DNA of 64,000 nucleotides from Alicyclobacillus fructus (GTDB lineage: Bacteria; Bacillota; Bacilli; Alicyclobacillales; Alicyclobacillaceae). Location of the stretch: positions 1 through 64,000 of the forward strand of contig NZ_JAFMTY010000010.1 in NCBI RefSeq assembly GCF_017329605.1, given 5' to 3'. The notes below the pieces were generated by a model. It did not search any database and was not told the DNA's origin. It saw nothing but the letters and a program-made list of their open reading frames with translations. The stretch's first letter is position 1. Every line of letters starts with the position of its first letter. Positions 45,170 to 56,222 of the stretch are shown one piece after another. The position numbers were made by a program, and so were the translations under genes.

Positions 45170-46461
45170 GGGTGCGATTGGACGGCGGCCGCGTGTGGGA
45201 TTCGGCACTGGGCGACTTCATCGAGGCGAGCGTCGCGTTCGACGACGAGACCGGCGAGATTGTGGCCGTCGGACATCCATCGGCCCTCCGGGCGGACGAG
45301 GCAAGGTCCGTCCGCGGCCTCTGTCTGTTGCCCGGGTTTGTGGATGTTCACGTGCACTTGCGCGATCCCGGCCTCACCCACAAAGAGACGCTCGCAAGCG
45401 GGCTGCAGGCGGCTGCGGCCGGCGGGTTCACGCAGGTGGCGTGCATGCCGAACACCAAGCCGCCCATTGCGCGCGCCGAGGTGGTGGAGGACATCCGACG
45501 GCGCGGCCAGGAGGTCGGAAAGGCGGAGGTCCACCCCATCGCGTGCCTGACGGTGGACCAGGCCGGCCAAGAGCTCGCGAATTACCAGGCGCTCGGGCAG
45601 GCGGGCGCGCTCGGATTTTCCGACGACGGGCGCGGCGTGCAAGACGGCGGCCTGATGCGGGAGGCCCTGGCGAAGCTCGCCGCCCTCGGCAAGCCGGCGA
45701 TGATTCACGCGGAGGACGAGTCCATCTCTCGTGGCGGGGCACTGCACGAGCGAGCGGCGGCGAGGCTTGGCACCACGGCGCAGCCAGGGAGCGCCGAGGC
45801 CGCGATGATCGCGCGGGATGTCCTTTTGGCAGAGGAAACAGGTGCGCACCTGCACGTGTGCCACGTGAGCCGCGAGGCGTCCGCGGCGGTCGTCCGCTTT
45901 GCGAAGGCGCGCGGGATTCGCGTCACGGCGGAAGTGACGCCGCATCATTTGCTCCTGACGGAGCGAGACATCGATCGGGCGGACGCCAACTGGAAAGTGA
46001 ATCCTCCCCTTGCAGCCGAGGAGGATCGACGGGCCTGTTTGGCGGCCTTCGCGGACGGGACGCTGGACGTGATCGCGACCGATCACGCCCCACATCACCC
46101 CGATGAGAAGGCAAAGGGCATGGACGAAGCTCCGTTTGGGATGGTGGGGCTCGAGACCGCGTTTGCGCTTCTCTACACGCGCTTGGTGCGCGAGGGGCTT
46201 GTATCCATGCGGCGGCTGGTGGAAGCCATGAGTGAACGGCCTTGCAGGCTGTTCGGGCTCGAGGGCGGGCAGGTCCGCCCCGGCGCGCGGGCGGACCTGG
46301 TCCTGGTCGATCTCGGCCGGCGCTGGACCATCGATCCGGACGCGTTTTACAGCAAGGGCCGCAACACGCCGTTTGCCGGCTGGAAGGTGATGGGCAAGGT
46401 CGTAGAGACGATTCGCGCGGGGCGCACGATCTTTCGCGAGGGAGAGGAGCGGTTGTCATGA
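45166..46461 (+). CDS. pyrC: Dihydroorotase
   Basis: A 431-residue amidohydrolase that closes carbamoyl-aspartate to dihydroorotate. Metal ligands in DVHVHLRDPG and later HVCHVS and ATDHAPHH. Start ATG overlaps the pyrB stop (ATGA) and its own stop overlaps carA. Confidence 0.95.
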   Translation: MRVRLDGGRVWDSALGDFIEASVAFDDETGEIVAVGHPSALRADEARSVRGLCLLPGFVDVHVHLRDPGLTHKETLASGLQAAAAGGFTQVACMPNTKPPIARAEVVEDIRRRGQEVGKAEVHPIACLTVDQAGQELANYQALGQAGALGFSDDGRGVQDGGLMREALAKLAALGKPAMIHAEDESISRGGALHERAAARLGTTAQPGSAEAAMIARDVLLAEETGAHLHVCHVSREASAAVVRFAKARGIRVTAEVTPHHLLLTERDIDRADANWKVNPPLAAEEDRRACLAAFADGTLDVIATDHAPHHPDEKAKGMDEAPFGMVGLETAFALLYTRLVREGLVSMRRLVEAMSERPCRLFGLEGGQVRPGARADLVLVDLGRRWTIDPDAFYSKGRNTPFAGWKVMGKVVETIRAGRTIFREGEERLS

Positions 46462-47564
46462 TGCTGAACGGCCGGAGAAAAGCGCGGCTCGTGCTGCAGA
46501 ACGGCCTTGTCTTTGAGGGCGTCAACTTCGGAGCTTCCGGCACAAGGTTGGGCGAGGTCGTGTTCAACACGGGCATGACGGGGTATCAGGAGATCTTGAC
46601 GGATCCTTCGTACTACGGCCAGATTGTCACGATGACGTACCCGCTCATCGGCAATTACGGCGTGAACGTCGATGACGTGGAGAGCCGCCATCCCCACGTG
46701 CGCGGATTTGCGGTGCGCACGTTCTGCGAGTGGCCCTCGCACCACAAGCTGATCGACAAGCTGGAGTCTTACCTGGTCCAGCACGACATCGTCGGCATCG
46801 CGGGCATCGATACCCGCGAGTTGACGAAGGCCATTCGCACGGTGGGGGCGATGCCCGGGGCCATCACGACGGAGGACATCCCCGTGGAAGCGCTCCTTGC
46901 GCGCATGGACGAGGCGCTGGTTCCAGACGCCGTCAAGCGCGTGACCACCCAGACCGTCTACCGCGCGCCCGGACCGGGCCATCGGGTGGTGCTCATCGAT
47001 TACGGCATGAAGGCGGGGATTCTGCGATCGCTTCTGGAGCGGGGGTGCGACGTGATCGTCGTCCCCGCGACCTCGACCGCGGAAGACGTGCTCCGCTGGA
47101 AACCGCACGGGGTGATGCTGTCCAACGGCCCGGGCAATCCGGAGGATGCGCCGTACGCGGTGGAGGCGCTGCGCGGGCTCATCGGCAAGGTGCCCATCTT
47201 CGGCATCTGCCTTGGTCACCAACTCATCGCGCTCGCGTGTGGGGCGAAGACGCGCAAGCTGAAGTTCGGCCACCGCGGCGCGAATCATCCGGTCAAGGAT
47301 CTGAGGACGGGGCGGGTCGACATCACGTCGCAGAACCACGGGTACGTGGTCGACGCCGATTCGCTCCAGGGGACGCCGCTCGAGCTCACGCACATCAATC
47401 TGAACGACGGCACCGTGGAGGGGCTTGTGCACAAGCACGAACCGGTCTTCTGTGTTCAGTACCACCCCGAATCTCGGCCCGGGCCGAGCGACGCCCGATA
47501 CCTGTTCGACGAGTTTATCGACCTCATGACGCGCGTGAGAGAGGGGCGGTTTGCGCATGCCTAA
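46458..47564 (+). CDS. carA: Carbamoyl-phosphate synthase small subunit
   Basis: A 368-residue class I glutamine amidotransferase. Catalytic Cys in [15 protein letters not shown], with HPE near the end (QYHPESRPG). It supplies ammonia to CarB. ATG overlaps pyrC's stop. Confidence 0.95.
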   Translation: MMLNGRRKARLVLQNGLVFEGVNFGASGTRLGEVVFNTGMTGYQEILTDPSYYGQIVTMTYPLIGNYGVNVDDVESRHPHVRGFAVRTFCEWPSHHKLIDKLESYLVQHDIVGIAGIDTRELTKAIRTVGAMPGAITTEDIPVEALLARMDEALVPDAVKRVTTQTVYRAPGPGHRVVLIDYGMKAGILRSLLERGCDVIVVPATSTAEDVLRWKPHGVMLSNGPGNPEDAPYAVEALRGLIGKVPIFGICLGHQLIALACGAKTRKLKFGHRGANHPVKDLRTGRVDITSQNHGYVVDADSLQGTPLELTHINLNDGTVEGLVHKHEPVFCVQYHPESRPGPSDARYLFDEFIDLMTRVREGRFAHA

Positions 47565-50500
47565 GCGGACGGACATTCGCAAAATCATGGTCATCGGATC
47601 GGGGCCGATTGTGATTGGCCAGGCGGCCGAGTTCGACTACGCGGGCACGCAGGCTTGCCAGGCGCTGAAGGAAGAGGGTTACGAGGTCGTGCTCGTCAAC
47701 TCGAATCCGGCCACCATCATGACCGACGAACACATGGCGGATCGGGTGTACATCGAGCCCATCACGCTCGACTTTGTGACGCAAATCATCCGCAAGGAAC
47801 GCCCGGACGGTCTGCTGGCCACGCTCGGCGGCCAGACGGGGTTGAACATGGCGGTGCAGCTCGCCAAGTCGGGCGTGCTGGAGGCCGAGGGCGTGGAGCT
47901 GTTGGGAACGCCGCTTGAAGCCATCGAAAAGGCGGAAGACCGCGAGATGTTCCGGCAGCTGATGCAGGAAATCGGACAGCCCGTGCCGCGAAGCGCGATT
48001 GTCCGGAATCAGGCGGAGGCGGACGCGTTCGCCGAAGAGGTGGGGTTCCCCATCATCATCCGGCCCGCGTACACGCTCGGGGGCACGGGCGGCGGAATCG
48101 CGTCCAATTGGCGGGAGTATCACGAGATCGTCGAACGCGGCCTGACCTTGTCGCCCATCCACCAGGTGCTCGTGGAGCAGAGTATCGCGGGGTACAAGGA
48201 GATCGAGTACGAAGTGATGCGCGACGCGGACGGGACGGCCATCGTGGTGTGCAACATGGAGAACATGGATCCGGTCGGCGTGCACACCGGCGATTCCATC
48301 GTCGTGGCCCCCAGCCAGACGCTCTCGGACGAGGAGTACCAGATGCTGCGCGACGCGAGCCTGCAGATCATCCACGCGCTCGGCATTCAGGGCGGGTGCA
48401 ACGTGCAGCTGGCGCTCGACCCCCACTCCTCGCGCTACTACGTGATTGAGGTCAATCCGCGCGTCAGCCGCTCGAGCGCGCTCGCCTCGAAGGCGACAGG
48501 GTATCCCATCGCGAGGATCGCGACCAAAATCGCCGTCGGATACCGGCTGTCCGAGCTCAAGAATCCTGTGACACAGGATTCGTACGCTGCGTTTGAACCG
48601 GCGCTCGACTACATCGTCACCAAGATCCCGCGCTGGCCGTTCGACAAGTTCCGCAGCGCCAACCGGTCGCTCGGCACGCAGATGAAGGCGACGGGTGAGG
48701 TCATGGCCATCGGCCGGACGTTCGGCGAGTCGCTGCTGAAGGCGGTCCGCAGCCTCGAAATCGGCGCCTACAGCCTGTGGACCAAGCAGTCCGACAAGTG
48801 GTCGAACATGGAGATTGAAAAGAAAATCCGCGTGGCCGACGATGATCGCCTGTTCGCCATCGCCGAGGCGCTGCGCCGCGGGGTGTCGGTCGACCAGATC
48901 CACGACTGGTCAAAGATCGACCGCTGGTTCCTCTGGCACCTCGAGTGGCTGGTGGACCTCGAACAGCGAATCGCCTCTGTCGCGAATCCGCGCTTGCCCG
49001 TTGAATCGGTGCTCGATGAACACCGCGATCTCATCTACGAGGCCAAGCGCAACGGTTTCCCGGACCGCGAGCTCGCGCGCCTGCTGAAGGCTGACCCGAT
49101 GGAGATTCGGGCTTGGCGCAAGAAGCGGGGCATCGTCCCGGTGTACAAGATGGTGGACACGTGCGCGGGGGAATTCGCGGCGTCGACGCCGTACTATTAC
49201 AGCACGTACGAGCGAGAAGACGAGGTCGAGGCGAGTCCGCGCAAGAAGATGGTCGTGCTCGGCTCGGGGCCGATTCGCATCGGCCAGGGGATCGAGTTCG
49301 ACTACTGCACCGTCCATGCCGTGTGGGCGCTGCAGCGCGAGGGTTATGAGGCGATTGTCATCAACAACAACCCAGAGACCGTATCGACGGACTTCAGCAC
49401 ATCGGATCGGCTGTACTTCGAGCCGCTCGACGTCGAGGACGTGTTGAACGTGATCGACCGGGAAAAGCCCGAGGGCGTGATCGTCCAGTTCGGGGGTCAG
49501 ACGGCCATCAATCTGGCCGGGCCGCTGGCGGACGCGGGCGTCCAAATCTTCGGCACGTCGCGCGAGAGCATCGACGCCGCGGAGGATCGCGAGAAGTTCG
49601 ATGCGCTGCTCACTCAGCTCGGCATTCAGCGGCCGGAGGGTCGAACGGTTACGACCGTGGAGGCGGCGGTCGAGGCGGCGGAATCGATTGGCTATCCGGT
49701 GCTCGTGCGCCCCTCGTACGTCCTCGGCGGGCGCGCGATGCAGATTATCACCAACACGAACGAGCTGCTCCAGTACATGGAAGAAGCGGTCGAGGTGTCG
49801 CAGCAGCACCCGGTGCTCGTCGATCGCTACGTGAACGGGATTGAGGCGGAGGTCGACGCCATTTCGGACGGCGAGACCGTCATCATCCCGGGCATCATGG
49901 AGCACATCGAACGCGCGGGCGTGCACTCCGGCGACTCCATCGCCGTCTACCCGCCGCAGAACCTGACGGAGGACGTGAAGCGGATCATCGAGGACCACAC
50001 CATCCGCATCGCCCAAAGCCTGAACGTCAAGGGGCTGATGAACGTGCAGTTCATCGTGCACGACGGCCAGGTGGAGGTCATCGAGGTGAATCCGAGGTCG
50101 TCGCGCACGGTGCCCTTCCTGTCCAAGGTGACAGGCGTGCCGATGGTTCAGCTGGCGATGCACGCGGTGTGCGGCGGCAAGCTGGCCGATCTCGGCTACC
50201 GGAGCGGCCGTGTGCCCGAGTCACCGGCGGTGGCCGTCAAGGTGCCGGTCTTCTCGTTCGCCAAGCTGCACGAGGTCGATATCAGCCTCGGCCCCGAGAT
50301 GAAGTCGACCGGCGAGGTGATGGGGCGCGATCTCGTCTACGAAAAGGCGCTCTACAAGGGGCTTATTGCGTCAGGGATTGCCATTCCCGCCCACGGTACC
50401 GTGCTCGCCACCATCGCGGACAAGGATAAGCCAGAGGCGTATCCGCTGTTGCGCGAATTCGCGCGCCTCGGCTATCGCCTTGCCGCGACCGAGGGAACGG

Positions 50501-50805
50501 CGAAGTATTTGCGCGATCGCGGCCTGGAAGTTCGCGTCGTGAACAAGCTCGCACAGGGCACGCCCAACTTGGCCGACGACATCCGGCAGGGCAAGATCCA
50601 GCTCGTGATCAACACGCTCACGAAGGGACTGAAGCCCGAGCGGGACGGCTTCCGCATCCGCCGCACGGCCGTGGAGCACGGTGTGCCGTGCTTGACCTCG
50701 CTCGACACGGTCCGGTCGGTGCTCGACATCATGAAACTCATTCACTTCCAGACCATGGCTTTGGGCGATCCCGTCGTGGGCGAAAGGGGTGCGGATGGTG
50801 TCTGA
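47557..50805 (+). CDS. carB: Carbamoyl-phosphate synthase large subunit
   Basis: A 1,082-residue protein with two homologous ATP-grasp halves (opening [20 protein letters not shown]; second half [18 protein letters not shown]) and a C-terminal MGS-like regulatory domain. It makes carbamoyl phosphate for pyrimidines, and for arginine if no second copy exists. ATG 47557 overlaps carA's stop; TTG 47551 is less likely. Confidence 0.96.
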   Translation: MPKRTDIRKIMVIGSGPIVIGQAAEFDYAGTQACQALKEEGYEVVLVNSNPATIMTDEHMADRVYIEPITLDFVTQIIRKERPDGLLATLGGQTGLNMAVQLAKSGVLEAEGVELLGTPLEAIEKAEDREMFRQLMQEIGQPVPRSAIVRNQAEADAFAEEVGFPIIIRPAYTLGGTGGGIASNWREYHEIVERGLTLSPIHQVLVEQSIAGYKEIEYEVMRDADGTAIVVCNMENMDPVGVHTGDSIVVAPSQTLSDEEYQMLRDASLQIIHALGIQGGCNVQLALDPHSSRYYVIEVNPRVSRSSALASKATGYPIARIATKIAVGYRLSELKNPVTQDSYAAFEPALDYIVTKIPRWPFDKFRSANRSLGTQMKATGEVMAIGRTFGESLLKAVRSLEIGAYSLWTKQSDKWSNMEIEKKIRVADDDRLFAIAEALRRGVSVDQIHDWSKIDRWFLWHLEWLVDLEQRIASVANPRLPVESVLDEHRDLIYEAKRNGFPDRELARLLKADPMEIRAWRKKRGIVPVYKMVDTCAGEFAASTPYYYSTYEREDEVEASPRKKMVVLGSGPIRIGQGIEFDYCTVHAVWALQREGYEAIVINNNPETVSTDFSTSDRLYFEPLDVEDVLNVIDREKPEGVIVQFGGQTAINLAGPLADAGVQIFGTSRESIDAAEDREKFDALLTQLGIQRPEGRTVTTVEAAVEAAESIGYPVLVRPSYVLGGRAMQIITNTNELLQYMEEAVEVSQQHPVLVDRYVNGIEAEVDAISDGETVIIPGIMEHIERAGVHSGDSIAVYPPQNLTEDVKRIIEDHTIRIAQSLNVKGLMNVQFIVHDGQVEVIEVNPRSSRTVPFLSKVTGVPMVQLAMHAVCGGKLADLGYRSGRVPESPAVAVKVPVFSFAKLHEVDISLGPEMKSTGEVMGRDLVYEKALYKGLIASGIAIPAHGTVLATIADKDKPEAYPLLREFARLGYRLAATEGTAKYLRDRGLEVRVVNKLAQGTPNLADDIRQGKIQLVINTLTKGLKPERDGFRIRRTAVEHGVPCLTSLDTVRSVLDIMKLIHFQTMALGDPVVGERGADGV

Positions 50806-51553
50806 GGACCTGATGCACGAGCTTGCCTCGCCCGCGTACGACGAGGCGCGCAGGCGCACCTACGTGGCGCTCGACGTCGAATCCGAGGCGCGCGCATGGG
50901 AAATCGTTGACCGCCTGTCTCCCGCGGTGGACGGCTTCAAGGTGGGTTTGGAACTCTTTCACCGGGCCGGAATGCGCTTGGTGGAGTCCTTGCTGAAGCT
51001 CAATCTGCGCGTGTTCCTGGACGTCAAGCTGCACGACATCCCCAACACGGTGGCGGGCGCCCTCCGGGCCATTGCGCAGTATCCCATCGAGATGGTGAAC
51101 GTGCACGCGTCGGGAGGCGTCCGGATGCTCGCGGCGGCGAGGGAGGCGGTGGACGGATCGCCCTACCGGCCGCTCCTGGTCGGCGTGACCGTGCTCACCA
51201 GCCTGAGCGACGCGGATCTCGAACAGATGGGCATGGCCACGACGTCGGCGGCGTGGGTTCGCCGCCTGGCCGAGATCTCGCTTCAGGCCGGGCTCGACGG
51301 CGTGGTATGTTCGGCGCAGGAACTCCAGATCCTGCGCGACGCGGTTCCGCCGTCGTTCGAGCGCGTCGTGCCGGGCATCCGCCTGCTCGGCGACCAGGTG
51401 CACGATCAGGCTCGCGTGATGCAGCCGGATGAGGCGATTCGCCAGGGCGCGACGCGGTTGGTTCTGGGGCGAGCGGTGACGCAAGCTGACGATCCCGTCC
51501 GCGCGCTGGCGCGCTACCTTCGTTCCGTGAAGGAGGGGTTGGGCCATGAGTGA
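50795..51553 (+). CDS. pyrF: Orotidine 5'-phosphate decarboxylase
   Basis: A 252-residue TIM-barrel enzyme forming UMP. Active-site motif [13 protein letters not shown]; phosphate-binding [10 protein letters not shown] and [13 protein letters not shown]. The start overlaps the carB stop. It follows carB directly: pyrK and pyrD are missing. Confidence 0.94.
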   Translation: MVSEDLMHELASPAYDEARRRTYVALDVESEARAWEIVDRLSPAVDGFKVGLELFHRAGMRLVESLLKLNLRVFLDVKLHDIPNTVAGALRAIAQYPIEMVNVHASGGVRMLAAAREAVDGSPYRPLLVGVTVLTSLSDADLEQMGMATTSAAWVRRLAEISLQAGLDGVVCSAQELQILRDAVPPSFERVVPGIRLLGDQVHDQARVMQPDEAIRQGATRLVLGRAVTQADDPVRALARYLRSVKEGLGHE

Positions 51554-52205
51554 ACCGACGTTCACCGTGGAGTACGACGATCTGTCTTACACCATCGCCA
51601 AGGGTCTGCTGCAGATCGGCGCGGTGGAACTTCGTCCGCACCAGCCGTTCACGTGGTCGAGCGGATGGAGGTCGCCCATCTACTGCGACAATCGGCTGAT
51701 CCTCGGGTATCCGCTGCTCCGAAGCCAGGTGGTCTCTGGATTCGAGTCGATCATCGACTACGAACTTCCTGCGGTCGAGCTCATCGCGGGTGCCGCAACC
51801 GGCGGCATCCCGCACGCGGCGATGCTGGCCGACAGGCTGGGTTTGCCGTGCGCGTACGTGCGGTCCGAAGCCAAGGCGCACGGGCGGGGGAAGCAGATCG
51901 AGGGCTACGCGCGACCGGGCATGAAGGCGGTCGTGATCGAAGACACGCTCTCCACGGGCCGATCCGCGTATCAGGCCGCGCAGGCCCTGCGGGACGCGGG
52001 GGTGGACGTGATGGCCATCCTCACCATCTTGTCGTACGACTTCGATGTCGCCACCAAGCGGGCGGAAGACACCGGTATCCCTGCGTATCGGCTCGTTCCG
52101 TACGAAGTGCTGATCCAGGTGGCGCTTGAACGCGGCGACATTCAGGAGTCGGACGTGGCGCTCTTGATGCGCTGGCGCAAATCGCCGGACACGTACGGAA
52201 TGTGA
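51546..52205 (+). CDS. pyrE: Orotate phosphoribosyltransferase
   Basis: A 219-residue PRPP transferase. PRPP loop VVIEDTLSTGRSAYQAAQ; orotate end SGWRSPIYCDNRLI. ATG after GAAGGAGGGG and overlapping pyrF by 8 bases. Last gene of the pyrimidine operon. Confidence 0.95.
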   Translation: MSEPTFTVEYDDLSYTIAKGLLQIGAVELRPHQPFTWSSGWRSPIYCDNRLILGYPLLRSQVVSGFESIIDYELPAVELIAGAATGGIPHAAMLADRLGLPCAYVRSEAKAHGRGKQIEGYARPGMKAVVIEDTLSTGRSAYQAAQALRDAGVDVMAILTILSYDFDVATKRAEDTGIPAYRLVPYEVLIQVALERGDIQESDVALLMRWRKSPDTYGM

Positions 52206-52308
52206 CATGTGGACCCAGACAGGCGGTCCGTGGGCATGGCCCGCGGCCGCCTGTGTCTTTTCGCGCGCCGAACGGGATATCCTATCCGTCAGGCGAAGGA
52301 GGGGTCAC

Positions 52309-53574
52309 GTGGATCTGCACACGGGCCGCACATTGTGGTCGGAGTTCGACTTAGAAGCCACCGCGTATCCGCGGCTCGGCGAGCATGTGGAGGCCGATGC
52401 GGTGATCGTGGGCGGCGGGATCGGCGGCGCCATTGTGGCTTGGGAATTGGTCGACCGGGGGCTCGATGTGGTGGTGTTGGAACGCGATCGCGTGGGCATG
52501 GGTTCCACCCGCGGCAACACGGGCCTGCTCCAGTACGCGAACGACATGCCGCTCGCCGAGATGGTCCGGGTCCACGGGCGCGATCGGGCCGTGTGGTTTT
52601 ACCGCCGATGTTGGGAAGGTGTGGGACGCCTGCGCGAGATGGCCAAGCGGCTGCCGGCAGATGTGGAGTTTGCGGATCGCCTGAGCCTCTGCTGCGCCTC
52701 CGTACCGGCGCATCTGGCGCGATTGGAGGCGGAAGTGCGAGAACTCACTCGCCACGGTTTCGCGGCGGAACTCATGGTGGGCAGGGGAACCGTGCGGCGC
52801 GCGTTCGGGATCGAGCGGGACGCGGCGCTCGTCACGTACGGCGACGCGGAGGTGAATCCGCTGAAGTTTGCCCGTGCGCTCACCGGGGAGCTCGTGCGGC
52901 GCGGAAAGGCCCGTGTATTCGAGGAGACGCAGGCCGTGCGGCTCGAAGAGGATAAGGGGCACGTCGAGCTGGAGACGGACGGAGGCTTCCGCGTGCGGGC
53001 GCGCGCCGCAGTCCTCGCCACGGGGTACGCGTTCCAGCGCGCGTGGCCCCTGCCGGGCGTCAGGCTGGGATGCACCTACGCCATTGCCTCCGAACCGCTT
53101 CCGGATCGTTCTGGATTTCCGCAGGGCGCTGTGATCTGGGAGACGGCGCGCCCGTATCTGTACATGCGCATGACGAGGGACGCGCGTTTGGTGATCGGGG
53201 GGCTCGACCTGCCCGTCCCCGAGGGACCGCGGCGGGATCGAGACTTGAACGCGCGCGCGGAGCAGTTGGCCCGGTTGGCGCGCAACGATTTGCCCGATTT
53301 ACACCCGTTTTCCATAGCCTGTAGGTGGGCGTCGACGTTCGGCTCCACGGTCGACGGTTGGCCCATTGCGGGGCCCCACCCGCGATTTCGGCACGTGTAC
53401 TGTGCGCTCGGCTACGGAGGCAACGGCACGGTGTGCTATGCCGTGGCTGCGCACGTTCTCGCCAACCGCATCGCCGGCGCGTCACGGCCGGAAGATGACA
53501 TGCTCGCCCCAGGGAGGCTGACGCTGTGGCGGCGCGCCGCGAGAAGGCTTTCCGCGGCGGTTCATGCGCGCTGA
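52309..53574 (+). CDS. FAD-dependent oxidoreductase (DAO family)
   Basis: A 421-residue DadA/glycine-oxidase-like flavoprotein. FAD motif AVIVGGGIGGAIVAWELVDR near residue 27; the C-terminal GYGGNGTVCYAVAAHVLANR is typical of the DAO fold. Substrate is unknown (amino acid or amine is usual). GTG start after AAGGAGGGG. It ends one base from the convergent MFS gene. Confidence 0.8.
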   Translation: MDLHTGRTLWSEFDLEATAYPRLGEHVEADAVIVGGGIGGAIVAWELVDRGLDVVVLERDRVGMGSTRGNTGLLQYANDMPLAEMVRVHGRDRAVWFYRRCWEGVGRLREMAKRLPADVEFADRLSLCCASVPAHLARLEAEVRELTRHGFAAELMVGRGTVRRAFGIERDAALVTYGDAEVNPLKFARALTGELVRRGKARVFEETQAVRLEEDKGHVELETDGGFRVRARAAVLATGYAFQRAWPLPGVRLGCTYAIASEPLPDRSGFPQGAVIWETARPYLYMRMTRDARLVIGGLDLPVPEGPRRDRDLNARAEQLARLARNDLPDLHPFSIACRWASTFGSTVDGWPIAGPHPRFRHVYCALGYGGNGTVCYAVAAHVLANRIAGASRPEDDMLAPGRLTLWRRAARRLSAAVHAR

Positions 53575-53575
53575 A

Positions 53576-54853
53576 TCAGGGCGTGCCGGCCTGGGGCGCT
53601 TCCACCTGCCGCGAGGGAGCGCGCGGTTGGGTCGGCACGGCGAAAAGGGCGATGCCGAGCGCGCAAATGCCAATCGCGATGAGAAAGATGTCGGTGAGCG
53701 ACATGGCGTGTGTCATCGCCGTGCTGACGAGCGGCGCGATCGCGCCTCGAACGCCGAATAAGAGAAAATGAAGGCCGAACGCCTCAGCCTCGCGCCCGGG
53801 CACCGCTCGAAAGATGTAGGACATGCATCCGATGTCCCAGACGGCATCGCCGACGCCCAGCAAGGCGCAGGAAATCATGACGGCCGTGAAGGAGCCGTCC
53901 AGTACATACAGGGCCGGGGCGAGGGCGTAAGCCCCCATGCCGATGAACATGGCGCGTCGAGGCGACCACGTGTCGATGATCCATCCCACGGCGAAGTAGG
54001 CCACCAAAAGGGCCACATAATACAGCACGCGCGTGAAGCCGATCTGCGCGTTCGACAGGTTGAGGGTGTGAACTTGATAGATCTGATAAATGGGGCCTGC
54101 CAGAAGATTGCCAAAACCGGTGACCATGGTCGCCACGAGGAAAATGGTCAAGGGTCGGCTGGCGCGGGCCACCTGCCAGTTGCCGAAGATCAGATGGATT
54201 CGCCGCCTCCGCGCCTCCGGGTGGCCCTGCGGGTCTGCGGGCTCCACTTCTCGCACGCGGGAAAACAGGATCACGGACAGGGTGCCCATCAGAGCGGCGC
54301 CAATGAGCGGCCATCGATCGCCCTGGTGCTGACTCCACTGGCCCACCACATAGGCCAGGGGGATCAGGAGCGTGCCTTGCGCGACGCGAACGTATCCCAT
54401 CAGCCGGCCGCGCAGCGCCGGCGGATACATGCGCGCGAGAAGCGCTGGATAGGCCGGAGCCTGGATGCCGTTCATGAAGTTGACGATGAATGCGGTCACG
54501 AGGAACGCGACGGGCGTCAGCAGCGCGCCGGTCAAGATGACGGACATGCGGCCGATGACGAGCGGCCAAAGCACGAAGGGCTTGGTCGACCTTCCGCGCA
54601 TGAGGTGGGCCCACACGGGGGACCACAGCATGCCGATGGCAGGAGCCGCCGTGAGCAGTCCCACCTCGAGGTTCGAAGCGCCGTGCCGAATGGCCATCGG
54701 CACGTAGAATTGGTTGACCACCACGTTGAACAGCGCAAACAGGACCGAACCGCCAAAATCGATTCGGAAATTCCACCACGTCTTCCATGGCATCTGCATC
54801 CCGAGGCGGGTGACGATATCGTCGGGCTTTCTGACCGCGTTTCTCATGCTCAT
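53576..54853 (-). CDS. MFS transporter
   Basis: A 425-residue, 12-helix major facilitator. Helix 1 is preceded by PWKTWWNFRIDFGGSVLF; the loop between helices 2 and 3 is AHLMRGRSTKP; the central loop is basic. Substrate cannot be inferred. ATG 54847 is also possible. It is separated from glutamate dehydrogenase by a hairpin. Confidence 0.82.
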   Translation of the reverse strand: MSMRNAVRKPDDIVTRLGMQMPWKTWWNFRIDFGGSVLFALFNVVVNQFYVPMAIRHGASNLEVGLLTAAPAIGMLWSPVWAHLMRGRSTKPFVLWPLVIGRMSVILTGALLTPVAFLVTAFIVNFMNGIQAPAYPALLARMYPPALRGRLMGYVRVAQGTLLIPLAYVVGQWSQHQGDRWPLIGAALMGTLSVILFSRVREVEPADPQGHPEARRRRIHLIFGNWQVARASRPLTIFLVATMVTGFGNLLAGPIYQIYQVHTLNLSNAQIGFTRVLYYVALLVAYFAVGWIIDTWSPRRAMFIGMGAYALAPALYVLDGSFTAVMISCALLGVGDAVWDIGCMSYIFRAVPGREAEAFGLHFLLFGVRGAIAPLVSTAMTHAMSLTDIFLIAIGICALGIALFAVPTQPRAPSRQVEAPQAGTP

Positions 54854-54865
54854 CCCCAGCGCAAG

Positions 54866-54886
54866 GGCGCGGCAAAGCCGCGCCCC
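54866..54886 (-). terminator. Hairpin after glutamate dehydrogenase gene
   Basis: GGGCGCGGC and GCCGCGCCC pair perfectly (9 bp, 3-base loop) between gudB and the MFS gene. There is no T-run downstream on the minus strand, so termination is likely but not certain. Confidence 0.55.
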
Positions 54887-54916
54887 AAAAATTCATCATC
54901 TATAGCTTGCGATCCG

Positions 54917-56209
54917 TCACACCCATCCGCGCCAGCGCATGGCCTCCGCAAACGGCCGAATTCCCACCATGTAGGCGGCCATTCGCGGCAGAACGTCGTA
55001 TCGCTCGGCCGTATCGAGGATATTGTGAACGCTCTGCACCATCATGTTCTCGAGGCGGCGATTGACCTCTTCCTCCGTCCAATAGAACCCCTGGTTGTTC
55101 TGCACCCACTCGAAGTACGACACCGTGACGCCGCCCGCGTTCGCAAGCACGTCCGGCACGACGACAATGCCGCGTTCGTGCAGGATCTGATCCGCTTCCG
55201 GCGTGGTGGGGCCATTGGCCGCCTCGACGATGAGGCTCGCCTGAATCTTGTCGGCGTTGCCTTCGTGGATCTGGTTCTCCAGCGCCGCAGGCACGAGGAC
55301 ATCGCACGGCTTGGTCAGAAACTCTTCGGTCGGGATGACGCCGGACAGCCTGGGTGTGACCATGCCGAAGGAGTCCTTCTCCTCGATGAGCTCCGGGATG
55401 GGAAGGCCGTTTTCGTTGTACACGCCGCCCCCCGCGTCGCTGATGCCCACGACCGTCGCGCCCAGTTCGTGGAGGATGCGCGCGACGTTCGAGCCGACAT
55501 TGCCGAATCCTTGCACGAGCACGCGCAGCTCCGAGAGCTTCTTGCCCATGCGCTCCGCCGTCTCGCGCAACGCCACCACGACGCCGAGCGCAGTCGCGGA
55601 CTCGCGCCCGCGCGATCCGCCCAATACGAGCGGCTTGCCCGTGATGAATCCCGGAGAGTCAAATTCCCGAATGCGGCTGTACTCGTCGTACATCCAGGCC
55701 ATGATTTGGCTGTTCGTGTACACGTCCGGCGCGGGAATGTCCTTGGCAGGGCCGACCACCTGGCTGATGGCCCGGACGTATCCGCGCGCAAGCCGCTCCT
55801 GCTCCGACAGGCTCATGCTGCGCGGATCGCACACGATGCCTCCCTTGGCTCCGCCGTATGGCAGGTTGAAGATGCCGCACTTCAGCGACATCCAGATGGA
55901 CAGCGCCTTGACCTCGTCGAGCGTCACGTCGGGATGGAAACGAACGCCGCCTTTCGTCGGGCCAATCGCGTCGTTGTGCTGCGCCCGATACCCCGTGAAC
56001 ACCTCCACGTGCCCGTCGTCCATCCGCACCGGAATGCGAACGGTCATCACCCGGATGGGCTCCTTGAGCAGTTCGTATACGGCTTCCTCGTAGCCCAACC
56101 GGTCCAGGGCTTCACGGATGGTTGCCTGCGTGTTGGCCAGAATGTTGGTGTCGTGCGCCGGCTTGTTCGCGCCGACGATCAGGCGTTTGTTCCCCTTTTC
56201 TTGCGACAT
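54917..56209 (-). CDS. gudB: NAD-specific glutamate dehydrogenase, GudB/RocG type
   Basis: A 430-residue hexameric dehydrogenase converting glutamate to 2-oxoglutarate. Catalytic region GPTKGGVRFHPDV, then KCGIFNLPYGGAKGGI (active Lys in GGAKGG); Rossmann segment VQGFGNVGSNVARILHE. The ATG at 56209 has GAAGGAGAG before it; a longer frame is not supported. Confidence 0.92.
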   Translation of the reverse strand: MSQEKGNKRLIVGANKPAHDTNILANTQATIREALDRLGYEEAVYELLKEPIRVMTVRIPVRMDDGHVEVFTGYRAQHNDAIGPTKGGVRFHPDVTLDEVKALSIWMSLKCGIFNLPYGGAKGGIVCDPRSMSLSEQERLARGYVRAISQVVGPAKDIPAPDVYTNSQIMAWMYDEYSRIREFDSPGFITGKPLVLGGSRGRESATALGVVVALRETAERMGKKLSELRVLVQGFGNVGSNVARILHELGATVVGISDAGGGVYNENGLPIPELIEEKDSFGMVTPRLSGVIPTEEFLTKPCDVLVPAALENQIHEGNADKIQASLIVEAANGPTTPEADQILHERGIVVVPDVLANAGGVTVSYFEWVQNNQGFYWTEEEVNRRLENMMVQSVHNILDTAERYDVLPRMAAYMVGIRPFAEAMRWRGWV

Positions 56210-56222
56210 GTCGATCTCTCCT